This document shows, one piece after another, positions 1-8,001 of a stretch of 64,000 nt of DNA (its first letter is position 1; every line of letters starts with the position of its first letter). The translations under genes and the position numbers were made by a program. The notes under the pieces are model-generated. The model was given only the letters and a program-made list of their open reading frames with translations, was not told where the DNA came from and ran no database searches. Source of the DNA: JALYNX01 sp040902845 (lineage in GTDB: Bacteria; Actinomycetota; Acidimicrobiia; Spongiisociales; ZC4RG35); the NCBI GenBank assembly GCA_040902845.1, contig JBBDWM010000019.1, forward strand, positions 55,749-119,748. Direction: 5' to 3'.

Positions 1-2
1 TC

Positions 3-92
3 GTGAGCCTGCCCGGCCTGGAAGAGGTCGCCGATCATCAGGAAGACCACCAGGATTCGGTCGCCACCATGATCCGAGCGATGTCGGCATGA
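3..92 (+). CDS. C-terminal end of an upstream protein (partial)
   Basis: An open frame runs in from the left edge and stops at TGA 90-92, giving about 29 C-terminal residues ending IRAMSA. The stop overlaps the ATG of the next gene as ATGA, the usual arrangement of translationally coupled genes in this window, which is the main reason to believe the frame. The piece is too short and acidic to assign a family. Function unknown. Confidence 0.5.
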   Translation: MSLPGLEEVADHQEDHQDSVATMIRAMSA

Positions 93-1141
93 AACGGGTT
101 CTCGGTCCGGTCCTCGTGGTTGTGGCTTTGGCCCTCACGCTCCCCGCCGCTGCCACTGGATCGGGCAACTACAAGGACAAATTCATATCCATCGGATGGG
201 GCGGATCAGACGGCTCTCTGGCTTGGTCCGGTCCCTGGGTCGAGATCGGGGACGACAGCGACGAGAAGTTCGGGTCGGTCCGGGTGGTGTCCTCGGGATA
301 TTGCCCCTCCGGAAACTGCATGTACTTCGACGCCTCGCTGCTCATGGGTCCCATCGGAGCCAGCCGCGATGCCGACACCAGTGTCCTCCAGGAACCGGCG
401 CTCTCCTTCGATCTGGTCAACCTTCCCGACGGCCTCGACCTCGGCGCCGCAGTGCTCCGGGTCCAGGTCTTCGACGGGAGCGGTTGGACGACCCTCGCCG
501 AATACGACCTCGGTGAGACGATCGAGGTCCACCCAACGTTCGACCTCTCCGATTTCAGGTCCGAAAACTTCGTAGTTCGATTCGAGGTCCAGGGCCCGGC
601 GATGACCAGTCAGGTGTTCATTGACAATGTCGAGATCTCCGAGGTGCTTATCGAGCAAACCACCACCACCACACCGACCACTGAAGGTGACGGCAAGCAG
701 ACCACCACTACTACAACCGAGCCGCGTCCGTCGACCACCACCACGCGCCCGACAACTACCACCACTCGCGGCCCTGACGACGATTCCTCAACCTCGGCAA
801 CTGTCGATGAAACTACGACTACCACCTCCCCGGACGACAGCACCGCCTCGACCTTCGTCGTTGCCGCCGGCGATGATGATCTCCCACCGGGGTCTGACGG
901 TCCGCCGGAGGGGAGCGGAATCAGGCAGTCGGCTCGGGGTCTTCAGGCCAACTTCGAGGCTGGTCTGTTCGGTGACGTGAGCGCCATCTCACCGATCACC
1001 GGTGTCGACTTTCAAGCCCGGTTCAGCATGGCGGTTGAGAGCATCGAGGCCAGGTGGGCTTGGATCGTGCTGCTCGCCCTGGTCATCGCATGGTCGATTG
1101 TGTCGGGGATGGAGCGTCGGAGAACCCAGATTCTCGGCTGA
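89..1141 (+). CDS. Secreted, membrane-anchored protein with Thr-rich linker
   Basis: A 350-residue protein not recognised as a named family. Residues 1-23 form a signal peptide (basic start, hydrophobic core, AAAT cleavage region). Residues 25-185 are a beta-rich extracellular domain containing one CPSGNC cysteine pair. Residues about 190-260 are a low-complexity Thr/Pro/Asp linker of TTTT runs. A single membrane helix (about 323-341, WAWIVLLALVIAWSIV) is followed by a basic tail. The topology suggests a surface domain held away from the membrane by a possibly glycosylated stalk. The start overlaps the stop of the preceding frame (ATGA), implying an operon with the gene beyond the edge. The role is not predictable from sequence. 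Confidence 0.8.
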   Translation: MKRVLGPVLVVVALALTLPAAATGSGNYKDKFISIGWGGSDGSLAWSGPWVEIGDDSDEKFGSVRVVSSGYCPSGNCMYFDASLLMGPIGASRDADTSVLQEPALSFDLVNLPDGLDLGAAVLRVQVFDGSGWTTLAEYDLGETIEVHPTFDLSDFRSENFVVRFEVQGPAMTSQVFIDNVEISEVLIEQTTTTTPTTEGDGKQTTTTTTEPRPSTTTTRPTTTTTRGPDDDSSTSATVDETTTTTSPDDSTASTFVVAAGDDDLPPGSDGPPEGSGIRQSARGLQANFEAGLFGDVSAISPITGVDFQARFSMAVESIEARWAWIVLLALVIAWSIVSGMERRRTQILG

Positions 1142-1145
1142 TCGT

Positions 1146-2210
1146 TCATCTGAGGACGTAGAGCCGGAAGAAGCCGGCGTCGACGTCCGGGACCTCTACC
1201 GAGTCGAACCCTGCTTCTTGGGCCATTTCTCTCAGTAGGGGCTCCCGGAGCACGGTGCCGATCGCAGCCGAGGGCGTTTCGACCCGGGCCGAGGGAAGGC
1301 AAGCCAGGACGCTCCATGCGTACATCATCCGTTCCAGCATGTCTCCTGGGGCGGTGAACGATGACGCCACCTGTTCATCGGCGACCAGGACTGCGCCGTC
1401 GGGTGCCAAGGCCAGGCGGGCCTGAGCAAGAACCTCGACCGGGTTCGACATGTCGTGGAGCGCCTCGAGGATCAGGATGAGATCGAAGGGCCCGTCTTCT
1501 GCGATCTGACTGGCGTCGGCGATGCGGAAATCCACTTCCAACCCTGTGGCCAAGGCGTTCCTTTTTGCGTCTTCGATCGATGAGGCATCGCTGTCATAAC
1601 CGATGACAGCAGAGTTGGGGTAGCCACGGGTCAGCGCGACGGTTGACCACCCAGCACCGCAACCGAGATCTGCCAGCAGTCCGCCCTTGTTCAACCTCAT
1701 GTGAATTGCGGGCACGGACTCCGGGACCCATTCCTGGACCAGGGAATGAGTGAACGCGGGGCGGTTGATCCCGGCCTGGCCGTCGCGGAACGCTTTGCCA
1801 TAGTCGGAATAGGCCACTCCGGAGCCTCGACGGTAGGCGGCGGCGACCGCAGGTACGACCGCGGCCACCGCGGCGATCATGTCTGCCAGTGGTGCGACGT
1901 GGATCGGGTCATCGGGAGTCAGCAGGACTCTGACTTGGCGCTCGCTCAACGAGTATCGGCGTTGGCCCCAAAGCAGGGCCGGATCATCGACGGTGATGAA
2001 ATCGGCGGTGGCTTGTTGTTCCAGCCACTCCCGGGCGTAACGAAGATCGATTCCAGCCTCGAGAGCTAGATCCGCTGCCGTATTCGGCTCCCTGAGGATC
2101 GCATATAGCCCGAGGGACCTTCCCAGGTGGATCGACAGCAACTCGAGCGAGCCGGTGGCAGATTCCACCAAACGGTCCTCGAGCGCGAGCTCAAAAGCAG
2201 ACATGGGCAC
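1146..2210 (-). CDS. SAM-dependent methyltransferase with N-terminal winged-helix domain
   Basis: A 354-residue class I methyltransferase. Residues 10-90 resemble the winged-helix N-terminal segment of Rv2258c-type methyltransferases (LGLYAILREP, then AREWLEQQ). SAM motif I is LLADLGCGAG at 178-187, the acidic motif II region is VIGYDSD, and motif IV is PFDLILILEALHDMSNP. The substrate is unknown; the family includes small-molecule O- and N-methyltransferases. It is the last gene of a leftward operon, 30 bp after the membrane protein and after the PadR regulator, so it may be controlled by PadR. MSAF two codons in is an alternative start. Confidence 0.85.
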   Translation of the reverse strand: MPMSAFELALEDRLVESATGSLELLSIHLGRSLGLYAILREPNTAADLALEAGIDLRYAREWLEQQATADFITVDDPALLWGQRRYSLSERQVRVLLTPDDPIHVAPLADMIAAVAAVVPAVAAAYRRGSGVAYSDYGKAFRDGQAGINRPAFTHSLVQEWVPESVPAIHMRLNKGGLLADLGCGAGWSTVALTRGYPNSAVIGYDSDASSIEDAKRNALATGLEVDFRIADASQIAEDGPFDLILILEALHDMSNPVEVLAQARLALAPDGAVLVADEQVASSFTAPGDMLERMMYAWSVLACLPSARVETPSAAIGTVLREPLLREMAQEAGFDSVEVPDVDAGFFRLYVLR

Positions 2211-2240
2211 AGACCTTTCCTGGAGAACAGGTCTGACACC

Positions 2241-2840
2241 CTACGCCTGGATCGGTGTCTCCTCCTTGGAAGTGAACACGGCCAGAAGCCCGACCAGGCC
2301 GTGGATAGCCACCACGACTGCAACCATGAGCGGTGCGTACTCGGGGTCGGAGTCGTCGAAGGCGCTCAACACGCCAAAAGTGGCCATGGCGCCGGCCACG
2401 AGGGCTGTGGTTTCCCCGGCCGCGAACAAACCGCTTGCCCACCGCTGCCATCTTTGGAGACGCCCACTCAACCAGACCAGGGTGTATCCGCCCTGCAGGA
2501 TCAGACCGAGGGCGATCAGGGCGAGCCAGTTGGGGACGTCGCCGAGCTCCTCGATCATCGACCACAACAGCATTGCCGCCACCAGCAGCGGGGCGAGTGA
2601 GATGACTGCCAGCGAGATCCGAGCCGAATGATTCACCATGGCCTCCTTGTATTGACCGAAAACCGTGAACAAATCGAAGGCGGCCCGGAACCAGAGCCGA
2701 GTCGGGGCCTCTCCGGATGCGAGGAGGTCTCCGAACAGGGTCACCTGATCGTCACCGAACCGGAGGCGATGTGCCGGAGGGGTGACGGCCACCAATCGGC
2801 GATACCAATGGAGATGACGCCGTACCGAGCGGTCGGTCAT
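2241..2840 (-). CDS. Polytopic membrane protein in PadR operon
   Basis: A 199-residue integral membrane protein. The N-terminal 70 residues are cytoplasmic and basic (HLHWYRRLVAVTPPAHRLRFG), followed by about four hydrophobic helices. The ATG at 2838-2840 overlaps the PadR stop (ATGA), which favours this start over an upstream in-frame ATG at 2852. The segment resembles proteins commonly encoded beside PadR regulators in actinobacteria that share a motif like YRRLLRLLPPxHRxxFG, but the function of that group is unknown. A role as a PadR-controlled transporter or sensor component is only an inference from the operon. Confidence 0.75.
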   Translation of the reverse strand: MTDRSVRRHLHWYRRLVAVTPPAHRLRFGDDQVTLFGDLLASGEAPTRLWFRAAFDLFTVFGQYKEAMVNHSARISLAVISLAPLLVAAMLLWSMIEELGDVPNWLALIALGLILQGGYTLVWLSGRLQRWQRWASGLFAAGETTALVAGAMATFGVLSAFDDSDPEYAPLMVAVVVAIHGLVGLLAVFTSKEETPIQA

Positions 2841-3166
2841 GTCGGGCTCCAACCCAGGTCGGAATTGCGGGCGTAGGCGATCACCTTTTGCAGCCGTTGC
2901 AACTCCACCCCGAGGGCGGAGCGACCAGCGTCGGTGATCCGGTAATAGCGGCGTCGAGCGTCGTCCAACTCGGGCGCCGGCCTTTCCTCCGTCTCCACCA
3001 CGAGCCCATCGTCAGTCAGCTTGCCCAAGGCCGCGTATAGAGCGCCCGGGCCCAGCTTGACCTGCCCGTCGGTCAGCTCCTCGGTTTCCCGCATGATCGA
3101 GTAGCCGTGTCGGTCCTCCGTGGCCAGCGTGAGGAGGATGTGAAGGTGGGAGGTGGGTAGTGCCAT
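2837..3166 (-). CDS. PadR-family transcriptional regulator
   Basis: A 109-residue PadR winged-helix protein. Typical features are HLHILLTLA near the start, HGYSIMRE, the LGPGALYAALGKLTDDGLV recognition-helix and wing region, and RRRYYRITDAGRSAL. The short C-terminal helix is for dimerisation (PadR subfamily 2 length). These repressors usually respond to small hydrophobic ligands and repress their own operon. It is first in a leftward operon with the membrane protein (ATGA overlap) and the methyltransferase. A perfect 14-bp palindrome lies just upstream of its start, in an AT-rich patch that probably holds the promoter, so autoregulation is likely. Confidence 0.92.
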   Translation of the reverse strand: MALPTSHLHILLTLATEDRHGYSIMRETEELTDGQVKLGPGALYAALGKLTDDGLVVETEERPAPELDDARRRYYRITDAGRSALGVELQRLQKVIAYARNSDLGWSPT

Positions 3167-3185
3167 CGCTTGAACTATATCAAAC

Positions 3186-3199
3186 TACGATATATCGTA
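3186..3199. promoter_or_regulatory. Palindromic operator candidate for PadR
   Basis: TACGATATATCGTA is a perfect 14-bp palindrome 20 bp upstream of the PadR start, inside a strikingly AT-rich stretch (3170-3210) in otherwise GC-rich DNA. Position and symmetry fit a dimeric repressor site overlapping the leftward promoter. It also lies about 60 bp upstream of the rightward lipoprotein remnant. Binding is inferred. Confidence 0.5.
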
Positions 3200-3257
3200 T
3201 CTATACATAGTCTAGGTCGCCCGGACCTTGCTGACAAACGGGTGGAGGTTGATAAAT

Positions 3258-3730
3258 ATGTCCCGCAGAATCGTCATTGCTCTGGTCCTTGTTGTCGTTG
3301 CGTGTGGCGCTCAGTCGTCTGCGAAGATCGACCCCGGTGACGGCGGCAACTATTCCGTGGATCTGGACCCCGCTAATTTCGTGAGCGTGATTGACAACCC
3401 GCTCCTTCCCCTCATCCCGGGCAGCCAATGGAGCTATGAGTCCACCGGTCCCGATGAGGTCGAGAGGATCGAGGTCATCGTCATGGACGAGAGACCAGGA
3501 TGGTGATGGGCATCCAGGGGACGGTGGTGAGGGACACGGTGACTGTGGACGGTGAGCTCGTCGAGGACACCTACGACTGGTACGCCCAGGATGAGGCCGG
3601 CAACGTCTATCGGCAGGAGTTCTACGCGGGTGAGGCCGAGGATCTGGCAGAAGTGGTGCGAGTGGGAGTGTCCGAGACGGTGTCTTTCGGGTCCTTTGAC
3701 GAGGTGGTTTCGTTCCAACCAGGAGGGTGA
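3258..3730 (+). pseudogene. Lipoprotein gene broken by frameshift and internal deletion
   Basis: The ATG at 3258 follows a good ribosome site (GGTGGAGG) and begins a lipoprotein signal with lipobox VVVAC. The frame then reads NPLLPLIPGSQWSYES and is lost near 3500. Translation continues in another frame with MGIQGTVVRDTVTVDGELVEDT, DWYAQDEAGNVY and RQEFYAGEAEDLAEVV. These pieces match, in order, a secreted family common in actinobacteria. In that family a longer segment normally separates the GNVW/Y motif from the YRQE motif, so an internal in-frame deletion is also suspected from memory of the family. The gene appears inactivated; a sequencing error could explain the frameshift but not the deletion. 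A GC-rich repeat array abuts its 3' end. Confidence 0.7.
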
Positions 3731-3920
3731 AAGCCCCCTCGACCGCCACTTCGCTGGCGGCCGGTCCCCCCGCTGCGCAGGGGGACATCTAAAGCCCCCC
3801 TCTGCCTTGTCCCCCCTTTCCGAAGGGAGGACCGCCTGAGCGGTGCGAAGGCGAGGGGGGTTTGCGACGCGGGCTTGGCTGGCGGCCGGTCCCCCCGCTG
3901 CGCAGGGGGACATCTGGGGG
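3731..3920. repeat. GC-rich intergenic repeat with 37-bp direct repeats
   Basis: Two identical 37-bp copies (3754-3790 and 3879-3915), starting CTGGCGGCCGGTCC and ending GGGGGACATCT, flank a roughly 90-bp core. The core carries further inverted arms (CCCCCCT...AGGGGGG; GACCGCC...GGCG). Each 37-mer contains a hairpin, CCCCCGCTGCGCAGGGGG. No reading frame is convincing here. The structure resembles a composite of REP-like elements downstream of a damaged gene. Confidence 0.7.
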
Positions 3921-3964
3921 ATCCGCGGGCTTAGACGTGGCCGCTTCTACCGTGATTGGCGCCC

Positions 3965-4474
3965 ATGGAGCTGTTTCTTGACCTCCTGATCATCTTCGTG
4001 CTCAGGGTGCTCGACGTGGGGATGGCCACGGTCCGCATCGTGTTGCTCAGCCGCGGCCGGAAGGGTTCGGCAGCCGTGCTCGGCTTCTTTGAGTCGTTGG
4101 TTTGGGTGTTGGCAATTGCCCGGGTTCTCAGCGGTCTCGACGACCCGGCCCGGATCCTCGCCTTCGCTGCCGGATTTGCGACCGGCACCTATGGCGGAGC
4201 CCTCGTCGAGGAATGGCTGGCAATCGGCCAGTCATTGCTACGAGTGGTCGCGCCGGTGGAGACCCCTAGCGTTGCCGGGCTGCTGCGGGCCAACGGTCAC
4301 GGGGCAACCGTGGTCAACGGTGATGGGCGAGACGGTGAGGTGCGGATCACCTTCTGCGTGGTGCCGCGGCGAAGGGTCGCCGAGGTTGTCGCCATGATCG
4401 AGACCACGAATCCGGACGCGTTCATCACTGTCGAACAGACAACAACTGTTCGATTGTTGCAACGTCACCAATAG
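3965..4474 (+). CDS. UPF0316 / DUF5698-type membrane protein
   Basis: A 169-residue protein with an N-terminal membrane region (LFLDLLIIFVLRVLDVGMATVRI, then FFESLVWVLAIARVL and ILAFAAGFATGTYGGALVEEWL). A cytosolic alpha/beta tail of DUF2179 type follows (GEVRITFCVVPRRRVAEVV, TTNPDAFITVEQ). This layout matches UPF0316 proteins, whose role is unknown. ATG 3965 is preferred over an in-frame TTG at 3956. It stands alone, converging on the cupredoxin gene with 17 bp between stops. Confidence 0.85.
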   Translation: MELFLDLLIIFVLRVLDVGMATVRIVLLSRGRKGSAAVLGFFESLVWVLAIARVLSGLDDPARILAFAAGFATGTYGGALVEEWLAIGQSLLRVVAPVETPSVAGLLRANGHGATVVNGDGRDGEVRITFCVVPRRRVAEVVAMIETTNPDAFITVEQTTTVRLLQRHQ

Positions 4475-4491
4475 GGACGACGCAAGCGGGC

Positions 4492-4866
4492 TCAGCCTTC
4501 GACGACCAGCGTTCCCGTCATTTGGGCATGGAACCCACAGAAGTACTCCCAGGCTCCCGGCTCCAGCGCGATCTCGACGGTCTGCCCGCCAGTCAGGGTG
4601 AGGGGGTCGATACCCGCCGGCTGACCGTCATGGGTATCGAAGACGATCTGATGATTGACCAGCATCTCGTTCTCCCATGCCACCGATTTGCCGGCCGGAA
4701 TGGTCGTTTCGGCGGGGAAGGAAAGACTGTCGACCGAGATCAATACGTAGTCGGTCGGTGCCGTTGTCCCGGTGACCGCGGTCGTCGTCGTTTGGGCCGA
4801 GCCTCCGCCGCCACAGGCGGCAATCAGTGTGACCAGAGCAAGCAATGCGGGTGTCAGTCTGCGCAA
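4492..4866 (-). CDS. Cupredoxin-like lipoprotein
   Basis: A 124-residue exported protein. The lipoprotein signal ends at Cys18 (TLIAAC), a short Gly/Thr linker follows, and then a single cupredoxin domain. The likely type I copper ligands are His72 (NHQIVF), Cys110, His113 and Met116 (CGFHAQMTG), the plastocyanin/amicyanin pattern. It would act outside the membrane as a small electron carrier or copper protein. No oxidase or dehydrogenase partner is adjacent, so its redox partner is unknown. Confidence 0.88.
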   Translation of the reverse strand: MRRLTPALLALVTLIAACGGGGSAQTTTTAVTGTTAPTDYVLISVDSLSFPAETTIPAGKSVAWENEMLVNHQIVFDTHDGQPAGIDPLTLTGGQTVEIALEPGAWEYFCGFHAQMTGTLVVEG

Positions 4867-4900
4867 TCGATTCCTTCCTTGTTCGGCGGGACATTACGAC

Positions 4901-6085
4901 CTAATTCGTCGCTGAGCCTGCCAAGAGTCTGTCGAGTGGTGCCCGAAAACGGGCGGTGACCGTCGTCCCATCCAGCCACGTCTGAAGCTTCTCAACCTCG
5001 AGGTCGATCGCGGCCATCGCGTCCGAGCCCACATCTTCGAGGAGCCGGTAGGCCACCTCTCCTCCGGGCCGCTGTCACCAACCGCCGACGACCCGCCCCT
5101 GGCTCCAAATCGTCGCTCCCGCATTGCCGTTACGGTCAAAGACGTGAGCGCCATGTTGCCCCAGGTACACCCCGCTCCTTCCAACCCATCGTGGTCGGGT
5201 CAACGAAGGGAGGAGGGCGGCCCATGGGGCTGGCGGGGGAACCGGGTCCAGATCATCGGGGAGGAGATAGGCGAGCCCGATTTCTGTAGCCACCTGGACC
5301 GCCCCGACCTTCGCCAACGCGGCACGGACATCGGTTTTGGTCCAACCCGTCCACCACGCGATGTCGGTTTCGTTGGCCGGACCGAAGCCATGAGGCCACC
5401 GACTCAATAATTCCGTCTGGGCGAGGTCCCTTGGAAGGGTGGGGGTTGGCGACCCCAACCAATCATCGATGTTGGCCCATCGGTACTGACCGGAGACCCA
5501 ACTGCCACGGGGTCGGGCCCTGATCACGCGTCCTTCGCTGGCCAATCCGAAGCGGACCCTGGTCGAGGCCCCTGACCGGCCGATGATCGACCCATCGGCC
5601 TTGTAGAAGATGAACTGCTCCCTGAGCTCGGGCACGTCCTTGGTCAGATCAACCGCAGCCACAGCTTCTCCCCGGGCTCGGATCGCCTCAACCGTCTTCT
5701 GCGACACCTGGCGGTACCACTTGGCGCCATCGTCGGAGACGCCGGCGGCCTCGACCATTTGCGCCAGCCGTCTCAGTTCGGGTCCGACGACCTTGACCGT
5801 CGACGAGTTGTGGATCTGGGCGATGGTGTCGGTTGGCACCACCCATAGGGTCCGTCTCATCCCGAGCAGCCTCACCAGACTCGGGTTCTCGTAGAGGTCG
5901 GCTTCGAGATCCGGCACTTTCAGCGACGTCACTCTCGCCCGGGCAGAGAGGAAGACCGTTGCTGGGTCGGATGAATGGAGCCCCACCATGTCGGAAGCCA
6001 CCGTGACTGCCCTTTCGGTGGGTTGGGCGAGATGGTGGCGGGTGCCGAGCCGTGCCCGACGCTCCTCGACCGTGATCGTCCTCAT
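4901..6085 (-). pseudogene. Winged-helix HTH_42/AlkZ-like gene with in-frame TGA
   Basis: The reading frame encodes a 394-codon member of the winged-helix DNA-binding family PF06224 (YcaQ/AlkZ-like, DNA interstrand-crosslink glycosylases). Visible motifs are HLAQP, VGLHSSDPATVFLSARAR, LVRLLGMRRTLWVVP and ETDIAWWTGWTKTDVRAAL. TGA at 5075-5077 (codon 337) interrupts it just after GRVVGGW. The same frame continues for 57 more residues with family-like content (GGEVAYRLLEDVG, AIDLEVEKL, RAPLDRLLAG) to TAG at 4901. One substitution from TGG or TGC would explain it. Either the gene is recently inactivated, the base is a sequencing error, or the stop is read through. No compensating feature is visible, so pseudogene is the default call. 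Confidence 0.75.
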
Positions 6086-6122
6086 TGGCGCCGTGACGTT
6101 AGAAGCCAGTCAGCGCTGGGTT

Positions 6123-7025
6123 TCAGACCGGAACGATGCCGACCCGTTGCTCGAAACGCTCCGCCTTCTCCATGATCTGAGCGGGGAGGGCCATGATCTT
6201 CTCCTGCATCTCGGCCGCGGCTGCGGTAAGCCCGGTGAGGTCGCCGATGGACCAGTCCTTCAACAGGGGGACCACCACACGGTCGTGGTGAATTCGGAGG
6301 TTGTAGACCCCGGCCTTGGCCACATCGATCGACCGGCGCAGGAAGCGGGGCATAGCTGTACCCGGCATCTGGAAGTTGTCAAACACCCGGAAAATCCCAT
6401 TCAAAACCAGAGACGGCGAGGTGTCGAGCATCGCCTGCATCACAGACTTGTAGAAGATGAAATGGTGGTTCTCGTCGGAGGCGATGAGTCGCATCAGCTC
6501 GAATGCGGCGGGGTCGTCGGTGATCCTGCCGGCGTTGCGGTGGCTCACCCGGGTGGCCAGCTCCTGGGCCGCGGTATACGCGAATATCTCCGTCGGATCG
6601 TCGTAGGTGGGCTGGTAGCCGTTGATCATCGTTGCCTTGCGATCGATTTCGAGCTCATAGGGGTCGCAGTTGCGGGAGGTGAGGAGGTAGCTGCGGATGG
6701 CGATCGCATGCTGCGCTTCTTCGGCGGTCCACAGATGATTCCAGGCGCTGAATGCCGAGGTGTGTGGCATGTATCTTTCGATCAGGGAGTGGTAGTAGGG
6801 GAGGTTGTCCTCGGTGAGCAGGTTGAGAACCAAGGCAGTGCGTGCGTCCTCGGAGATGGTGCATTGTGAGAGGTCCCACGGTTTCTCGCGGAAGCTCTCG
6901 CCGCGTTCCCAGGGCACAAACTCATGGAAGAACCAATCGCTGCGCCGTTCCCGGTGTTCTTTGATCAGTCTGTCGACGACGCTGTCGATTGCCTCGACCA
7001 GTTCAAATTGCTCGCTATGCGCCAT
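6123..7025 (-). CDS. Acyl-ACP desaturase (DesA/FAB2 family)
   Basis: A 300-residue soluble diiron desaturase that inserts a cis double bond into acyl-ACP using O2 and reduced ferredoxin. Diiron ligands fit E72 (LTEDN), E103 and H106 (TAEEAQH), E155 (AAQEL), and E185 and H188 (SDENHH). Length matches actinobacterial DesA proteins. It is transcribed divergently from the ABC importer operon, and a palindrome lies in the shared upstream region. It probably sets membrane fatty-acid unsaturation; the double-bond position cannot be read from sequence. Confidence 0.92.
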   Translation of the reverse strand: MAHSEQFELVEAIDSVVDRLIKEHRERRSDWFFHEFVPWERGESFREKPWDLSQCTISEDARTALVLNLLTEDNLPYYHSLIERYMPHTSAFSAWNHLWTAEEAQHAIAIRSYLLTSRNCDPYELEIDRKATMINGYQPTYDDPTEIFAYTAAQELATRVSHRNAGRITDDPAAFELMRLIASDENHHFIFYKSVMQAMLDTSPSLVLNGIFRVFDNFQMPGTAMPRFLRRSIDVAKAGVYNLRIHHDRVVVPLLKDWSIGDLTGLTAAAAEMQEKIMALPAQIMEKAERFEQRVGIVPV

Positions 7026-7061
7026 TCAATGCCTCGCTGGGGGTAATAGTGACGGTAACGG

Positions 7062-7080
7062 TTTGGGAATGCTTCCCAAA
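7062..7080. promoter_or_regulatory. Inverted repeat in divergent promoter region
   Basis: TTTGGGAA-TGC-TTCCCAAA is a perfect 8-bp inverted repeat with a 3-bp centre, midway between the desaturase (leftward) and the importer operon (rightward). Being between two starts it is more likely an operator than a terminator. The cognate regulator is not encoded next to it. Confidence 0.45.
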
Positions 7081-7152
7081 GGTAAGACCGTCATATTGAC
7101 CAGACCTTTCAGGGGGCGGCGTGGTTACACCCGCCGGTAGAGTCCCGCCCCG

Positions 7153-8001
7153 ATGGCCACCAGAGGCATGAGTCGTGTAACCCGAAGTGGCCTCTCAGTT
7201 CTCGGAATCATCGTCCTTTTCGTCGTCATGTGGGAGGTCTACAAGTTCGCGTGGACGGCCCTCGAGTGGAGTTGGCCGGTGCGACCCGACAACCGGACGA
7301 TGCCGCACACCTGGGACATCGTCGGTGCTCTGTTCCAACCTGCGCAACGAAACGGTCCGCCCCTGCTCTGGGTGGAATTCAAGGCGGCCTTGCTTACCCT
7401 CCGGGAGGCCCTGGTCGGCTTCCTGCTCGGTGGCATGGTCGGCTTTGGGCTGGGCGTTCTCTTCGTCAGATTCGCCACTGCCGAGAGAGCGTTCATGCCC
7501 TATGTGGTGGCCTCCCAGACGGTTCCGATCATCGCCATTGCACCCATGGTTGTGGTGTGGGGCGGACGGCTTTCGATCCCGCAATGGCTGACGGTCTCGA
7601 TCATCGCGGCCTACCTCACGTTCTTCCCGGTCGTCATCAACACGCTGAGAGGTCTGCGGTCACCGGAAGCAACATCCATGGAGTTGATGCGGTCTTACGC
7701 CAGCACCCCGACGGAGACCCTGTGGAAGGTCCAGGTTCCAGCGGCGCTCCCCTACATCTTCACTGCGCTCAAGATTTCGGCTGCCGCAAGCGTGATCGGT
7801 GCCATCGTGGGCGAGCTACCGGCGGGTTTCAGGGGAGGGTTGGGCCGCGATCTACTCCAGTTCTCCCAGCAGTTCACAGCTGCACCCGAGAAGCTGTTCG
7901 CCGCCGTGATGATCGCCGGTCTCGCCGGCATTGCCTTTGTTGGTGTCGTCACTCTTGCCGAACACCGATTCGTTGCCGCGGCCAGGAGACAGACGTCATG
8001 A
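7153..8001 (+). CDS. ABC importer permease (NitT/TauT/SsuC type)
   Basis: A 282-residue BPD_transp_1 permease with about six membrane helices. The EAA-loop region reads RGLRSPEATSMELMRSYASTPTETLWKVQVPAALPYIFTALK in short overlapping pieces, typical of the nitrate/taurine/thiamine-precursor importer group. It is first in a run of seven co-oriented transport and catabolic genes and overlaps the ATPase start by ATGA. With the second permease it would form a heterodimeric channel. The nearby dihydropyrimidinase and beta-ureidopropionase suggest a pyrimidine or hydantoin substrate; this is inference. Confidence 0.92.
   Translation: MATRGMSRVTRSGLSVLGIIVLFVVMWEVYKFAWTALEWSWPVRPDNRTMPHTWDIVGALFQPAQRNGPPLLWVEFKAALLTLREALVGFLLGGMVGFGLGVLFVRFATAERAFMPYVVASQTVPIIAIAPMVVVWGGRLSIPQWLTVSIIAAYLTFFPVVINTLRGLRSPEATSMELMRSYASTPTETLWKVQVPAALPYIFTALKISAAASVIGAIVGELPAGFRGGLGRDLLQFSQQFTAAPEKLFAAVMIAGLAGIAFVGVVTLAEHRFVAAARRQTS

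Noticed and set aside
3754..3915. Insertion sequence or transposon ends at the 37-bp repeats
   Set aside because: The repeats are direct, the core is about 90 bp and non-coding, and no transposase is present; a REP-like composite fits better.
7026..7152. TPP-type riboswitch before the NMT1/THI5-like importer operon
   Set aside because: The conserved CTGAGA and ACCTGATC elements are not present in the leader; only a short palindrome is seen.
7230..7997. Open frame fused upstream of the importer ATPase
   Set aside because: It is the permease gene read in another frame; the composition is not protein-like and the ATPase family sequence begins at 7998.
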